Position numbers and translations under genes: made by a program | Shown here: positions 54,367-63,608 of the stretch, one piece after another | Layout of the letters: every line of letters begins with the position of its first letter | How positions within the stretch are numbered: position 1 is the first letter of the stretch | The notes under the pieces: model-generated | Seen by the model: only the letters and a program-made list of their open reading frames with translations | Database searches by the model: none | Told to the model about the DNA's origin: nothing | Assembly (NCBI GenBank): GCA_903868595.1 | Contig: CAIPVV010000053.1 | Location: 62,001 to 126,000 of the forward strand | DNA length: 64,000 nt | Reading direction: 5' to 3' | From: an uncultured Pseudomonadota bacterium | GTDB taxonomy: Bacteria; Pseudomonadota; Gammaproteobacteria; Steroidobacterales; Steroidobacteraceae

Positions 54367-55029
54367 ATGAATACGATGGCCAAGTTGGCGTTGGGGTTGA
54401 TGGGGCAGCTGCGCCCGAAACCGGCTGTGGGCGATGCCACCTCCCGAATCGGCCTGCCACCGCCGGCGCTGCACGGCGGACTGCCGCTGATGGACGCGCT
54501 GCGGCAACGGGCCTCGAACCGCGAGTTCGCGAGCACACCCCTCCCGTTGCCGGTGCTCTCGAACCTGCTGTGGGCGGCCTACGGCATCAATCGTCCGGTC
54601 GAGGGCGGGCGTACCGCACCGTCGGCGCTGAACGCGCAGGAGATCGACGTGCTGCTGGCCCTGCCGACGGGCGCGTATCGCTACGAAGCGGCGACTCACT
54701 CGCTGCAGCTCATCGCGGCGGTGGACCTGCGCCGCGTGACCGGCTACCAGGACTTCGTCGACGCGGCGCCGCTGGATCTGGTGTACGTCGCCGACCACGG
54801 GCGCATGGGCCGGATCCCGGTTGGGCAGCGGGAAAGCTATGCCTCCGTTGCCGCCGGGGCCATCGCCCAGAACGTGTACCTGCAGTGTGCCAGCCTGGGA
54901 TTGGTCACGGTGCTGCGGGCGTGGATCGACCGCGAGGCGCTGGCCACGGCACTGGGCCTCGCGCCTGATCAGCCGGTCGTGCTCTCGCAGACGGTGGGCT
55001 ACCCGAAGGCCGCCACCGAAGGAGCCTGA
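54367..55029 (+). CDS. SagB-type nitroreductase-family protein
   Basis: 220 residues from the ATG at 54367. Nitroreductase/SagB fold: LMDALRQRASNREFASTPLP (FMN phosphate site), LLWAAYGINRPVEGGRTAPSA and VAAGAIAQNVYLQCASLGL. SagB proteins are FMN-dependent azoline dehydrogenases of thiazole/oxazole peptides; standalone forms like this occur without precursor peptide genes and have unknown reactions. No cyclodehydratase gene is nearby. Confidence 0.85.
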   Translation: MNTMAKLALGLMGQLRPKPAVGDATSRIGLPPPALHGGLPLMDALRQRASNREFASTPLPLPVLSNLLWAAYGINRPVEGGRTAPSALNAQEIDVLLALPTGAYRYEAATHSLQLIAAVDLRRVTGYQDFVDAAPLDLVYVADHGRMGRIPVGQRESYASVAAGAIAQNVYLQCASLGLVTVLRAWIDREALATALGLAPDQPVVLSQTVGYPKAATEGA

Positions 55030-55216
55030 GGCCTGCGCCTCGCAAGCCCAGGGCTTTGCGGGTCAGCCCCGAAGCTTGCCCCGCAGCCGCTGCCCAGCGA
55101 GGCTCCCCAGGCCGACGGCGGCGGGTACCGGCGCGACAGCGCAAAGCGCCGCAGCCGCGGCGGCCGCGCCGCTGCAGCCGGTTGCTGCGAAGCTCGCCTG
55201 CCGTTGGAGGTTCTCG

Positions 55217-55912
55217 TCAGGAGGTCCCGGGGGGCCGCGGGCTGGGGGGCTTGCCGCCGGAGGCCGCGCGCGACAGAAGCCGCTGCACTTGCTCGTCCGG
55301 CACTTGATCAAAGCGCTCATACCACTGGCCTACGCTCAGGAAGTCATCGGGAACTTGCAGCAACACCACGTCGTCGGCCTCGCCGCGCAGCAACGCTGCC
55401 GCCTCCCGTGAACCGACCGGGGCCGCGCAGACAATGCGCGATGCACCCGCCTGGCGGGCCGAGCGCACGGCCGCCAGCATCGTGGCCCCGGTGGCCAGCC
55501 CGTCATCCACCAGCACCGCCGTCTTGCCCTGAAGCGCAAGCGGCGGCAGCCCGCGGCGATACAGCTGTTCGCGCCGGGCAAGCTCCGCCAGCTCGCGCCG
55601 CTCAATGTCCTTGAAATCCTGCTCGCGACCCCTCCAACGCAGGCGCAGGCCCGGATCCACCACCACCACGCCACCCGGCGCGACGGCGCCAAATGCCCGC
55701 TCCGGCTCTCCCGGCAGGCCCAGCTTGCGCACCGGCAGCACGTCCAGCGGGGCCTGCAGGGTGTGCGCCACCTCATAGGCCAGGGGTACGCCACCGCGCG
55801 GCAACCCCAGCACCACCACGTGCGGGCCCAGCGGGCGAGCCCGCAGCGCTGCCCCCAGCCGTTGGCCTGCGAGTTCGCGGTCCGTGTAGATTTCGAGCCT
55901 GCCGGGCGTCAT
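55217..55912 (-). CDS. Phosphoribosyltransferase-domain protein (COG1926)
   Basis: About 231 residues from an ATG at 55912. DRELAGQRLGAALRARPLG, then VLGLPRGGVPLAYEVAHTL, KLGLPGEPERAFGAVAPGG and the PRPP loop AVLVDDGLATGATMLAAVRS. The COG1926 family is predicted to use phosphoribosyl substrates but has no firm reaction. The C-terminal 30 residues are Pro/Ser rich and disordered. Confidence 0.88.
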   Translation of the reverse strand: MTPGRLEIYTDRELAGQRLGAALRARPLGPHVVVLGLPRGGVPLAYEVAHTLQAPLDVLPVRKLGLPGEPERAFGAVAPGGVVVVDPGLRLRWRGREQDFKDIERRELAELARREQLYRRGLPPLALQGKTAVLVDDGLATGATMLAAVRSARQAGASRIVCAAPVGSREAAALLRGEADDVVLLQVPDDFLSVGQWYERFDQVPDEQVQRLLSRAASGGKPPSPRPPGTS

Positions 55913-56029
55913 CGCCACCACCGTGCGCAACGCAGTCGAGAAGTTTGCATCGTGCGCGCCCACCGCGGCGCTGACATGCGCACAACTACATAGCGCAGTA
56001 TCTATCGTTTAGGGCTCGATACCGAGGCG

Positions 56030-56434
56030 CTAGCGGGGCGTGTTGCCTGGCCTTGTGCAGGTCCGGGCGCTCGGTCCGCGCCAGAGCACGTAACAAGACG
56101 CAGGCAGATCGATATCGGCAAGCGGGTTCAGCCAAACCGCCTGACGGTCCGCGAGGCTGCCGATCTCGTGGCGGCCGCTCAGCTCAGGCGTGAGCGGTAC
56201 ATCGAGTACCTGGTCGTCGTGAATCCCGCTGCCGTGCACGGCTCGCTGCGTCCAGTTGGCGTACTTGCCGATCCAGCCATCACCATCCAGCTCGCCGCGG
56301 CAAGAGCGGACCCGCGCAGCCTCCGGGTCGGCGACGGCACGATCCCAAATCCCGCGGTAAGGGTCAGACCGACTCGTTGCACCCGGTCCGCTCTGCGATG
56401 CGTACGACGGGCGCGTGCGACGCCTGCCGATCAT
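56030..56434 (-). CDS. Doubtful hypothetical protein or gene remnant
   Basis: The 3' two-thirds of this frame read like protein (GELDGDGWIGKYANWTQRAV and LADRQAVWLNPLADIDLPAS), while the upstream part overlaps a plus-strand CBS-like fragment and looks non-coding. The start is uncertain. No family recognised. Treat as a possible remnant. Confidence 0.3.
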   Translation of the reverse strand: MIGRRRTRPSYASQSGPGATSRSDPYRGIWDRAVADPEAARVRSCRGELDGDGWIGKYANWTQRAVHGSGIHDDQVLDVPLTPELSGRHEIGSLADRQAVWLNPLADIDLPASCYVLWRGPSARTCTRPGNTPR

Positions 56435-56615
56435 CGATGTCCGGGGTGAATGGAGCGGCGTGCTGTGGATCGACGAGGTGCTGGAGGCGCTGCCTGCCCA
56501 CCCAGTGGTCTGGCTGGTGCGAGACGCAACGCCGCCGCCTCGAAGCGACCGCCCCCTGGCGCCGCGCGGGTTCCCCAACAAGGCTCCGCCGCCGCACGGT
56601 GACCGGGTGTGGTAA
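56415..56615 (+). CDS. CBS-domain-like fragment
   Basis: A short frame with RRLPIIDVRGEWSGVLWIDE and VLEALPAHP, which matches the second half of a CBS domain (LPVVD-G-GV---D-L). There is no first half; an in-frame stop lies just upstream near 56355. It is probably the 3' end of a deleted gene. It ends 12 bases before the Hsp15 start. Confidence 0.4.
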   Translation: MRRLPIIDVRGEWSGVLWIDEVLEALPAHPVVWLVRDATPPPRSDRPLAPRGFPNKAPPPHGDRVW

Positions 56616-56627
56616 GAAGGGCGCATC

Positions 56628-57032
56628 GTGACGCGTCCCGAACCCCAAGACGATCGCCTGCGGCTGGACAAGTACCTCTGGTGCGCGCGCTTCTACAAGA
56701 CACGCGCCCTGGCGGCCCAGGCCGCCAGTGGCGGCAAGGTCAAGGTCAATGGCGAGCGCGTCAAGGCAGCCCACGCCCTGCGCGTGGGCGACCGGCTCAC
56801 CTTGAGCAGCCCGGAGGAGACGCGCGACGTGGACGTCCTGGCGTTGCCGGGGCGGCGCGGCCCGGCGGCCGAAGCTCAGGCCTGCTACGCCGAGACGCCG
56901 GCAAGCGTGGCGCGACGCACGGCCTATCGTGAACAGCGGCGCCTGGCGGACATGAGCCGTCCGCAGTCCGATACCCGCCCCGACAAACGCGAACGCCGGC
57001 AACTGGAGAGACTGCGCCGCGGGCAGGGCTGA
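56628..57032 (+). CDS. hslR: S4-domain RNA-binding heat-shock protein Hsp15
   Basis: 134 residues from a GTG. The S4 domain is RLDKYLWCARFYKTRALAAQ then KVKVNGERVKAAHALRVGDR, and the C-terminal tail is basic (PDKRERRQLERLRRGQG). Hsp15 binds 50S subunits carrying stranded nascent chains and helps recycle them. Length and architecture match the family. Confidence 0.92.
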   Translation: MTRPEPQDDRLRLDKYLWCARFYKTRALAAQAASGGKVKVNGERVKAAHALRVGDRLTLSSPEETRDVDVLALPGRRGPAAEAQACYAETPASVARRTAYREQRRLADMSRPQSDTRPDKRERRQLERLRRGQG

Positions 57033-57446
57033 ACCAACGCCTGCGAGGATTACAAGGCCGCCACGGTAGAGGGCTTGCACCGGGGTGCTCTGCGCCTCCA
57101 CTTGCGGTCAGGTCTGCTTCGGCTTGGGTCCTACCTCCGCGATGCGCTGAACAACACTCCGGAACATGACCTCGATAGGGGTGCGGGCGTGGCTGATCAG
57201 CCGCCCCTGCGGGCAGTCAAGCATTCTGTAGGCCACAAAGCCCGCCCAGCCCGGCCGTGGGTCCAGGTGCATCCCACAAGGCCGGCTCACCTCAGGGCCA
57301 GGCCCTGACCCTTGCCGAAACCGACACTACCGGCTCGGTACCAAGCCGCCTGTCGACGGATCACGGGACAGCGCGAATCCGGCCGCAAGCGGGTGGACCT
57401 GCTGCCCCACGGTCACCGCAAACCGTGGTCTTGCGCCTGCGCTAGG
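57033..57446. other. Intergenic stretch before the TonB receptor gene
   Basis: 414 bases. A minus-strand frame (57108-57290, GTG start) reads GWAGFVAYRMLDCPQGRLIS then EVMFRSVVQRIAEVG and could be a small gene, but I found no family match. No terminator seen after hslR. Confidence 0.35.
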
Positions 57447-59717
57447 ATGGGCGCCTTTATAGCGACCCTGGGAGTGCCCTTGCCGCCGGTGCCAGCGCTT
57501 AGTCCAACCCGGCATTCGCTCCACCCGCGCGGGCTTGCCGGCCCGCTGGCGGCGCCAAACGCGCGCGGGTACGTCCTTGCGCTCCTGGCGGGCTCGCTAC
57601 ACGCGATGACGTTTGCGCCGGCCAACGCAGCCGATTCCCCTGCGTCCAGCGCAAGCAGGCCGGTGACCGAGGTCGTCGTGGAGAGCCAACGGCTGCCCGT
57701 GGAAAACCTCGTGGATCGCAAGGTCTACAACCTCTCCGGCGACATCCGCAGCGAATTCGGCACGGTGAGCGATGTGCTGGTGGCCATACCGTCCGTCGAC
57801 GTGGGCATCGATGGCAGCGTTTCCCTACGGGGCGACAGCAGCGTGCTCATCCTCCTGGACGAGCAGCCCCTGGCGCAGGTCTCCGGACCGTTCGTCGGCG
57901 AGGCGCTGCGGCAGATTCCTGCCGACGACATTGAAAAGATCGAGGTCATTACCAATCCGCCCGCGCAGTACAAGGCAGAGGGCGCCGCTGGCATCATCAA
58001 CATTGTCACGCGCAAGAGTCGGCGCGAAGGCCTTACCGGGTCGGCCAATGCCAATGGCGGCAACAGCCACCGCTCCAGCGTCGGCGCGAATGCCCGCTAC
58101 GGCTCCAGCGCCCTGGGGATCTTCGGCGGCTTCACGCTGCGGGAAGAGGACCGCCAGACGCAGGCGACCTCGGACCGGACCGTCCCGCAGCTGCCCGGCG
58201 AAGCGAGCCTTCTGACCCACAGCCAGTTCAACCAGGACCTCCACCGCGCCATGCCCAGCGCCCGGGCCGGGATGAGCTACGATTTCAACGACGCCCAGTC
58301 GATGCGCGTGTACATCAGCCGTGGCGGGCGCACTGGCCGCATTCCCTCCACGAACCAGTCGCAAAGCGCCCTCGCCGGTGGCCAGGTCAGCAGCCTCACC
58401 GAGCGCGACGGCGTCGACCAGCTCTGGTCGATGGACAGCGACCAGCGCGTGAGCTTCGACCAGAAGCTGGCCCGGGAGGATGAGCATCTGAGCGTCTCGC
58501 TGCACCATGGCCTCTCTTCCAACCGCGACACCTACGCGTACACGGACCTCGCGTACTTGCCGATCGCCGCGCCCCGGTACTCACACTCCCTCCAGCGCGT
58601 TGACCTCGCCTCGACCGACCTGAACGCCGACTACAGCCTGCCACTGGCAAAGGACGAGAGCCTGCGCGCAGGCCTCTCCTTCCGGAAGGACAATCGCAGC
58701 TACGTGAACTCCAGTGACACGATGAATGCGCTGAACGACACCGCGGTAGGGGATCCCAGCCTCACGAATGACTTCAGGTACCGCCAGCTCGTACGCGCTG
58801 CCTACGTCAGCTACGAGAACACGGTGTGGGGCTGGAATGTGCTCGGCGGCCTGCGCCTGGAGCGCACCAGTACGAACGCCGAGCAGCGGACGCCGCGCCA
58901 GCTAACCCTGCGCAGCTACGCCCAGCTCTTCCCGAGCCTACACCTGGAGCGCTCGCTGCCGGCCGATGCCACGCTGACCTTCAGCGCGACGCGACGCATC
59001 TCCAGGCCGGACGCGGGCTCGCTAAACCCTTACGTGGATCACAGTGATCCGCAGAACCTGCGGTCCGGCAACCCCTACCTGCTGCCGCAGCTCTCGCGCG
59101 CCTACGAACTGGGCTACAGCATCGACGCCACGCGTATTGTCTACAGCGTCACCGGCTACCTGCGTCGCAACTTCAACGGCATCACTGACGTCGCGCAGGC
59201 GGTTACGGCCGACACGGTGCTGGTAACGCGGACCAACCTGCCGCTGAGCAGCTCCAGCGGGCTGGAGCTCTCAGCCAACGGCCGCCTGCTTCCCGCGCTG
59301 CGGTTCGGGCTCAGCGGGAACCTCTTCCACAACCAGGTGAACTCGTTCTCCCTCGGCGCGGGCTTGAGGACTACGACCGGGCTCAACGGCAAGGCCAGTC
59401 TTGATTACCATGCCAGCGCCTTCGACACGCTGCAGCTGTCCTTCACGCATTCGGCGGGCCGGCTCACGCCCCAGGGGTCCCAGGGCCCCAGCAACCAGAC
59501 CAATGCCGGCTACAAGCGCCAGATTCGCTTCAACCTGCTGGCCGTGGCCACCCTGACGGACGTCTTCAACGGCCAGGGTTCGCGCCGCATCACCCAGGCG
59601 GCAAGCTTCACGGATATCACGCAGCAGCACGTGCAGGGCCGGGCCATCGCGCTGGGCCTGGTCTACAATTTCGGCTGGCGCAAGGCACGCAAGGCCGTGG
59701 TGGAAGAGCAGGATTAG
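57447..59717 (+). CDS. TonB-dependent outer-membrane receptor
   Basis: 756 residues from the ATG at 57447, which leaves a signal peptide region ending near ANAAD. The plug domain has SDVLVAIPSVDVGIDGSVSL, RGDSSVLILLDEQPL and IEKIEVITNPPAQYKAEGAA GIINI-type sequence. The barrel follows with alternating aromatic strands (LGGLRLERTSTNAEQR, FPSLHLERSLPADATLTFSA), and the end has aromatic-rich YNFGWRKARK before a charged tail. No TonB box is obvious and no transport partner adjoins. Substrate unknown. Confidence 0.9.
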   Translation: MGAFIATLGVPLPPVPALSPTRHSLHPRGLAGPLAAPNARGYVLALLAGSLHAMTFAPANAADSPASSASRPVTEVVVESQRLPVENLVDRKVYNLSGDIRSEFGTVSDVLVAIPSVDVGIDGSVSLRGDSSVLILLDEQPLAQVSGPFVGEALRQIPADDIEKIEVITNPPAQYKAEGAAGIINIVTRKSRREGLTGSANANGGNSHRSSVGANARYGSSALGIFGGFTLREEDRQTQATSDRTVPQLPGEASLLTHSQFNQDLHRAMPSARAGMSYDFNDAQSMRVYISRGGRTGRIPSTNQSQSALAGGQVSSLTERDGVDQLWSMDSDQRVSFDQKLAREDEHLSVSLHHGLSSNRDTYAYTDLAYLPIAAPRYSHSLQRVDLASTDLNADYSLPLAKDESLRAGLSFRKDNRSYVNSSDTMNALNDTAVGDPSLTNDFRYRQLVRAAYVSYENTVWGWNVLGGLRLERTSTNAEQRTPRQLTLRSYAQLFPSLHLERSLPADATLTFSATRRISRPDAGSLNPYVDHSDPQNLRSGNPYLLPQLSRAYELGYSIDATRIVYSVTGYLRRNFNGITDVAQAVTADTVLVTRTNLPLSSSSGLELSANGRLLPALRFGLSGNLFHNQVNSFSLGAGLRTTTGLNGKASLDYHASAFDTLQLSFTHSAGRLTPQGSQGPSNQTNAGYKRQIRFNLLAVATLTDVFNGQGSRRITQAASFTDITQQHVQGRAIALGLVYNFGWRKARKAVVEEQD

Positions 59718-59770
59718 TCGATCCAGACGCCGCTTGCCGCCACCCGCCCTCCTCCGTCACGATCCCGCGC

Positions 59771-60172
59771 ATGAGCTGCCTGCACCCGACGCTGTCCGGT
59801 CCCTGTCCCTGCGGCCGGCCCCTGGCCTACGCGCAGTGCTGTGGGCGCTGGCATAGCGGGCCGCTGCGGCTTCAGGCCCCCACAGCCGAGGACCTGATGC
59901 GTTCGCGTTACAGCGCCTACGTGCTGGGTCTGACCGACTACCTGCTGGAGACCTGGCATCCGGACACGCGCCCCCGGGCATTGGAGCCCAACCCGCCGGC
60001 CCTGCGCTGGCTCGGACTGGACGTGCGCCGGCACGTTCCAATCGACGCAACCCATGCGACGGTGGAGTTCGTCGCGCGCAGCCAACTCGGCGGTCGGGCC
60101 AGCCGACTGCATGAGTTGAGCCGGTTCGAGCAGCGAGAGGGGCGTTGGCTCTATGTGGATGCCCTCGCATAA
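59771..60172 (+). CDS. YchJ-family SEC-C-motif protein
   Basis: 133 residues. SEC-C-like zinc motif CPCGRPLAYAQCCGRWH at the start, then PTAEDLMRSRYSAYVLGLTD YLLETWH and a cystatin-like C-terminus (VEFVARSQLGGRASRLHELS). YchJ proteins bind zinc; cellular role unclear. It follows the receptor gene by 53 bases. Confidence 0.93.
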   Translation: MSCLHPTLSGPCPCGRPLAYAQCCGRWHSGPLRLQAPTAEDLMRSRYSAYVLGLTDYLLETWHPDTRPRALEPNPPALRWLGLDVRRHVPIDATHATVEFVARSQLGGRASRLHELSRFEQREGRWLYVDALA

Positions 60173-60664
60173 GACCGTGATTCCCGCGGCCTGGCGGCGC
60201 TGCCGGCGGGCGAGCTGAGCCCCCCCAAGGAGGGGGTGCGCAGGCAGTGCACGGGCGAAGCTGCCCGGCAGGGCATCCGCGCTTGCGGGACGGGCGCCGA
60301 TGCCTGACTTGGACCTGCCACAGGAATAACCACGTGGGCGCGGCGGCGCACCACCCGAACACGGGGAGCCTGCCGACAACGACACGTGCGCTGCGGGAGC
60401 CCGCGCTTTGGCGCCAGTTCACCCGCCACCTGTTGCGGCCCATCGCGCTGCTGACCCTCGTCAACGCAATCGACCGGCTCAACACCCGCTACGCAGCCGC
60501 CACGAGGCAGGCCGAGCTCTCCCTACGCCCGTTGCAATGTGGTCGCGGTGTCCGGGCGTTCTTCCCGGCCTACCGGCGCTGCCCGTAACTGCAGTGGCAG
60601 CTCCGGCACCGCATCGCGCGGAACCCGCGACGCGCACGGGGCGCAACGCCCGGCGCCCCGCGGC
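60173..60664. other. Gene-poor stretch
   Basis: 490 bases between convergent units. A plus-strand frame has a stretch (ALWRQFTRHLLRPIALLTLV) that looks mildly coding but no recognisable family or start. I see no supported gene. Confidence 0.35.
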
Positions 60665-60991
60665 TTACTGGCGTGCCGCCGTCTTGGCGGCTTTCTTGGC
60701 CGCCTTCCGTACCGGCTTCTTCGTCTCGAGGAACGCGGCGTGGACGCCGGTGGCCTTCGTATAGGCCTTCCAGTCAGCCTTGGACTGGCGCACACAGGCG
60801 CTCATGAAGGCCTGGATCGCGCTGAGCGATGCCTGCTCGACGGTTTGCTCATCCAAGCCCTGCTGGCGGGCAGCCTTCAACGCATGGCGATAGACATCCG
60901 CGCACAGCTCGCCAATTTCCTTCGGCTGCGGAACGGGCGGATGAGGCGGGATGAGCGCCTGCCGGGTGGATTTCTTTTTGGCCTTGGCCAT
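60665..60991 (-). CDS. Lysine/alanine-tailed small protein
   Basis: 108 residues. Central helical part (LCADVYRHALKAARQQGLDE, IQAFMSACVRQSKADWKAY) and a histone H1-like tail (KKPVRKAAKKAAKTAARQ); the start is also basic (AKAKKKSTRQ). It may bind DNA or RNA through the tails. No family recognised with certainty. Confidence 0.65.
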   Translation of the reverse strand: MAKAKKKSTRQALIPPHPPVPQPKEIGELCADVYRHALKAARQQGLDEQTVEQASLSAIQAFMSACVRQSKADWKAYTKATGVHAAFLETKKPVRKAAKKAAKTAARQ

Positions 60992-61493
60992 GCGCGCTAC
61001 CTGTAGTTGCCCGGGAGGGGCGGCGGATTCTAGCGCGCGCCGGCCACAGCGGCGACATCTGATCGCTGCTGTGCACGCCGGCCCAGCCGGAAACGCCCAA
61101 CCGCCCCGGCGTTACCGGCCAACCTCTAGCCAGCTAGGGCGCTTGGAACGACAGCTTCAGCGAGGCGCCACCACCGTAATCCGGGCTGCCGTCGGCACAG
61201 TCCTTCAGGGCGGGCAGTTGCCACTTCCCGTCGGTGCCCAGGTTGTAGATGAGAAAGCCGGTCAGGTCCCGGCTCGCGTCCTTGGCCGTCCCGGCCGCCT
61301 GGCGACTGAGACTTGAGACCTGTTTACCCGGCCTCTCGACTCTCTGTCCGCACTGGCAAACGGCGCGCGCAGCGCCGCTAGCCCTCGGGTAGCGCGCCGC
61401 ACCTGCCGGGTACACCCCGAAAGCCGCGCTGAAGGGTGGGGCGTGGCGCACTTCCTGACCTCCGGATCAGTGCGCCAGAGCCCTCGACCTTGT
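60992..61493. other. Stretch with a short gene-tail-like fragment
   Basis: A minus-strand frame ending at 61134 encodes about 50 residues (DLTGFLIYNLGTDGKWQLPA, then DYGGGASLKLSFQAP) that look like a protein C-terminus. It has no start or upstream homology, so it is probably a remnant. Nothing else is supported. Confidence 0.35.
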
Positions 61494-61841
61494 CTACGGC
61501 GTGTTGTGCTTGGCGGCCTTGCTGGCGCGCCGGGCTTGCTTCGCCGCCTTCAGGTCCTTCTTGTCGGACTTCAGGTCAGTCTTGTCGGCCTTGAGGTCCT
61601 TGCGGTCGGCGCTCAGGTCCTTCTTGTCGGTCGCGATGGTGTCCGCGGAAGCGTTGGCCTGCTTGTCCGACTGCAGCGTCCGCCTGTCGGCATTACGAGC
61701 GGCCGCATCCTTCAGGCGCTCTGCCCTGTCGGCCTTGATGTCGGCCTTGTCTGCTACGACGCCCGTGGTCGTCGTCTGGGCGAAGGCAGCCACACTGGTG
61801 GCGGCAAGCACGGAGGCGATGAGCAAGTTACGAATACGCAT
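61494..61841 (-). CDS. Exported repeat protein with seven-residue lysine/aspartate repeats
   Basis: 115 residues. Signal peptide (RIRNLLIASVLAATSVAAFA) then an entirely charged helical protein. Four consecutive seven-residue units of DKKDLSA, DRKDLKA, DKTDLKS and DKKDLKA occupy about residues 71-98, matched by 21-base DNA repeats at about 61548-61631. It ends in a basic tail (KQARRASKAAKHNTP). Likely a periplasmic coiled coil or polyampholyte; role unknown. Confidence 0.72.
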   Translation of the reverse strand: MRIRNLLIASVLAATSVAAFAQTTTTGVVADKADIKADRAERLKDAAARNADRRTLQSDKQANASADTIATDKKDLSADRKDLKADKTDLKSDKKDLKAAKQARRASKAAKHNTP

Positions 61842-62392
61842 GAGAAAATTCCCCTAATTAATTAACCGCATGGCCAGACCCTATGTACCGACCATTCCAT
61901 CGCGAGACACCGACATAACGGGTGATGGGTCCCTGGGTTGACATCACGCAGCGAACGTTGCCGCGGCCACGTGTTGACGCAATCCTCGCGGACAGCCCCT
62001 GTCCCGTACCCTCTGCATTTGGAGACAAGGATCCTGATCCACTGAACGCAGGATCGAAGCTGGTTCAGGTCGCCCGAGCTGTCCCTTAACGCGCGCAGCG
62101 GCTCTCACGCTCAGTGGCAGGCGGTTTGGATACGCCGCTTGCTCCGCCGCCAGTCTGTACCGGCATTCCACCAAGGACGCAGCGCGCACAGAGGAATCTG
62201 CGATTGCCGTCACATTTTGCAGGCCGCGAGAAGGCGCCCGTGGAAGAGCAACGGGAAGAGCCGGATTCTGGTGCTGGAAATCCGGGAGGCGGGCAGTTGA
62301 CCTCTGTTTCAGGCCAACGCGAGAGGGGCCGCGCCAACGCCGCAGGGAGAAAGGGACGCTGCGTCGGCGCAAGGCCCCGCCAGCCGGACTCG
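61842..62392. other. Gene-poor stretch
   Basis: 550 bases upstream of the seven-residue-repeat gene and after the leftward secreted protein gene. Long frames are present on the minus strand but have skewed arginine/proline/alanine content and no recognisable motif. The promoter of the repeat-protein gene should be near its right edge, where AT-rich sequence (TTAATTAATTAAC) lies at 61856-61866. Confidence 0.35.
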
Positions 62393-63325
62393 TCAGTGGT
62401 AGCTGGCTGGCAGCGGGAACAACCCGTCGTAAGGCGGCCAATTCGGCACGGGACGGTCTTCCGGCGGGTAATAGAACGCAGCGTGGATGTCCCGGATCTT
62501 GCCGTGATCGACGTGAAACAGTTCCGTGAAGTGGTTGCGACGCTTGGGATTCCTCGCATCGCGGCGGAACATGGCCGACACCATCACCGCCTGCGCCTCG
62601 TCGTCGATCACGTAGAAATTGCGGATGGCGACGATGCCCACGCCGAAGTCAGCCTGCGTGCGGCAGTCCGTCTTGTCGTGGTTGCCAATGTCCATGCCCG
62701 GTTGCATCGGGGAATTGAACGTTGGGAACCCGTTCTCGTAGCGAGTGCAGCCCGGGTGTCCCTTGACGATAAAGCCGTTGTGATTGGTGATGCCGTCGAA
62801 GTAGGTATTCACCACGGCTTGCAGCGCCTCGTGCTGCAGGCGCTCGGACTTGGGAACCACGCGCTGGGCAGGCAGTGTCGCGCGCAGCGTATCGAGGTTG
62901 AAAGGCGTCTTGCCGGCCTCGCCCGTCACCCCGGGATCCCCCTTGCGCGCGATGAACCACTCGGCCTCGGTGACTTGGTTCCACTGCACCTTCAGGCGCA
63001 GCGCCACGACGGCCTCCTCCTCCCCCAGGTACACCGTGCCGAAGTAGCCGGCCTGCCCTTGCACCGGGTCCAGGTAATGGCGCTGCAGGGAACCCAGGGC
63101 CGTGACGTTTTTCCACACACCCTGCCCCTCGGGGATGACGACGGCATTCTCGGTTTGCCGAAACCCGACCCACAGGCCTCCCGCCTCCGGCTTGTGGCTG
63201 ACCACCGCCGAAAGGTAGGCGTCCAGGTGCCTATTCAGGCAATCGCGATTGCAGCCCTCGGCGCTGGCGAAGCCTGAACCCAGCAGCGATGCCAGCAAGC
63301 ACAGTGCAACAAGCATTTTCTTCAT
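62393..63325 (-). CDS. Secreted conserved hypothetical protein
   Basis: 310 residues from the ATG at 63325. Signal peptide (KKMLVALCLLASLLGSGFASA) then CNRDCLNRHLDAYLSAVVSH, a paired Cys start, and two NTF2-like segments: LQHEALQAVVNTYFDGITNH and AMFRRDARNPKRRNHFTELF HVDHGK. Such two-domain proteins (DUF8021-like) often neighbour hydrolase genes and have no assigned activity. The divergent neighbour is a carboxylesterase. Confidence 0.8.
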   Translation of the reverse strand: MKKMLVALCLLASLLGSGFASAEGCNRDCLNRHLDAYLSAVVSHKPEAGGLWVGFRQTENAVVIPEGQGVWKNVTALGSLQRHYLDPVQGQAGYFGTVYLGEEEAVVALRLKVQWNQVTEAEWFIARKGDPGVTGEAGKTPFNLDTLRATLPAQRVVPKSERLQHEALQAVVNTYFDGITNHNGFIVKGHPGCTRYENGFPTFNSPMQPGMDIGNHDKTDCRTQADFGVGIVAIRNFYVIDDEAQAVMVSAMFRRDARNPKRRNHFTELFHVDHGKIRDIHAAFYYPPEDRPVPNWPPYDGLFPLPASYH

Positions 63326-63608
63326 GAATCCCCCGGCGTGGAATGCGGACTTCAACTGGAGCGCCACTTCGGTTGTTGGCGTTGCTTCCTGCCGCCCACC
63401 ACCTCGGGTGAGGCCCGGCGGGCTCGCGCCCCCGAGCATAGGCCCTTCGTCGGGCGAGGTGTACGGGGGGGCTTGGAAGGCCCCGCCGGTGCAAGTCCCC
63501 CAGACCGTCCTTGGAGTAGGATGGCCGAATCGTCTCGGCGGGTGCTGCCCTGGCGCGGCGGCGCTCGGGACCCCAACGCTCAATTCCAACAAGAAGCGGG
63601 AATCCATC

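Noticed and set aside
60247-60588. Plus-strand frame with a leucine-rich helix
   Set aside because: Start region is implausible and no family is recognisable; not enough to call a gene.
61944-62441. Minus-strand frame in the gap before the secreted-protein gene
   Set aside because: Skewed Arg/Ala/Pro content, no signal or motif, and it overlaps the end of a real gene.
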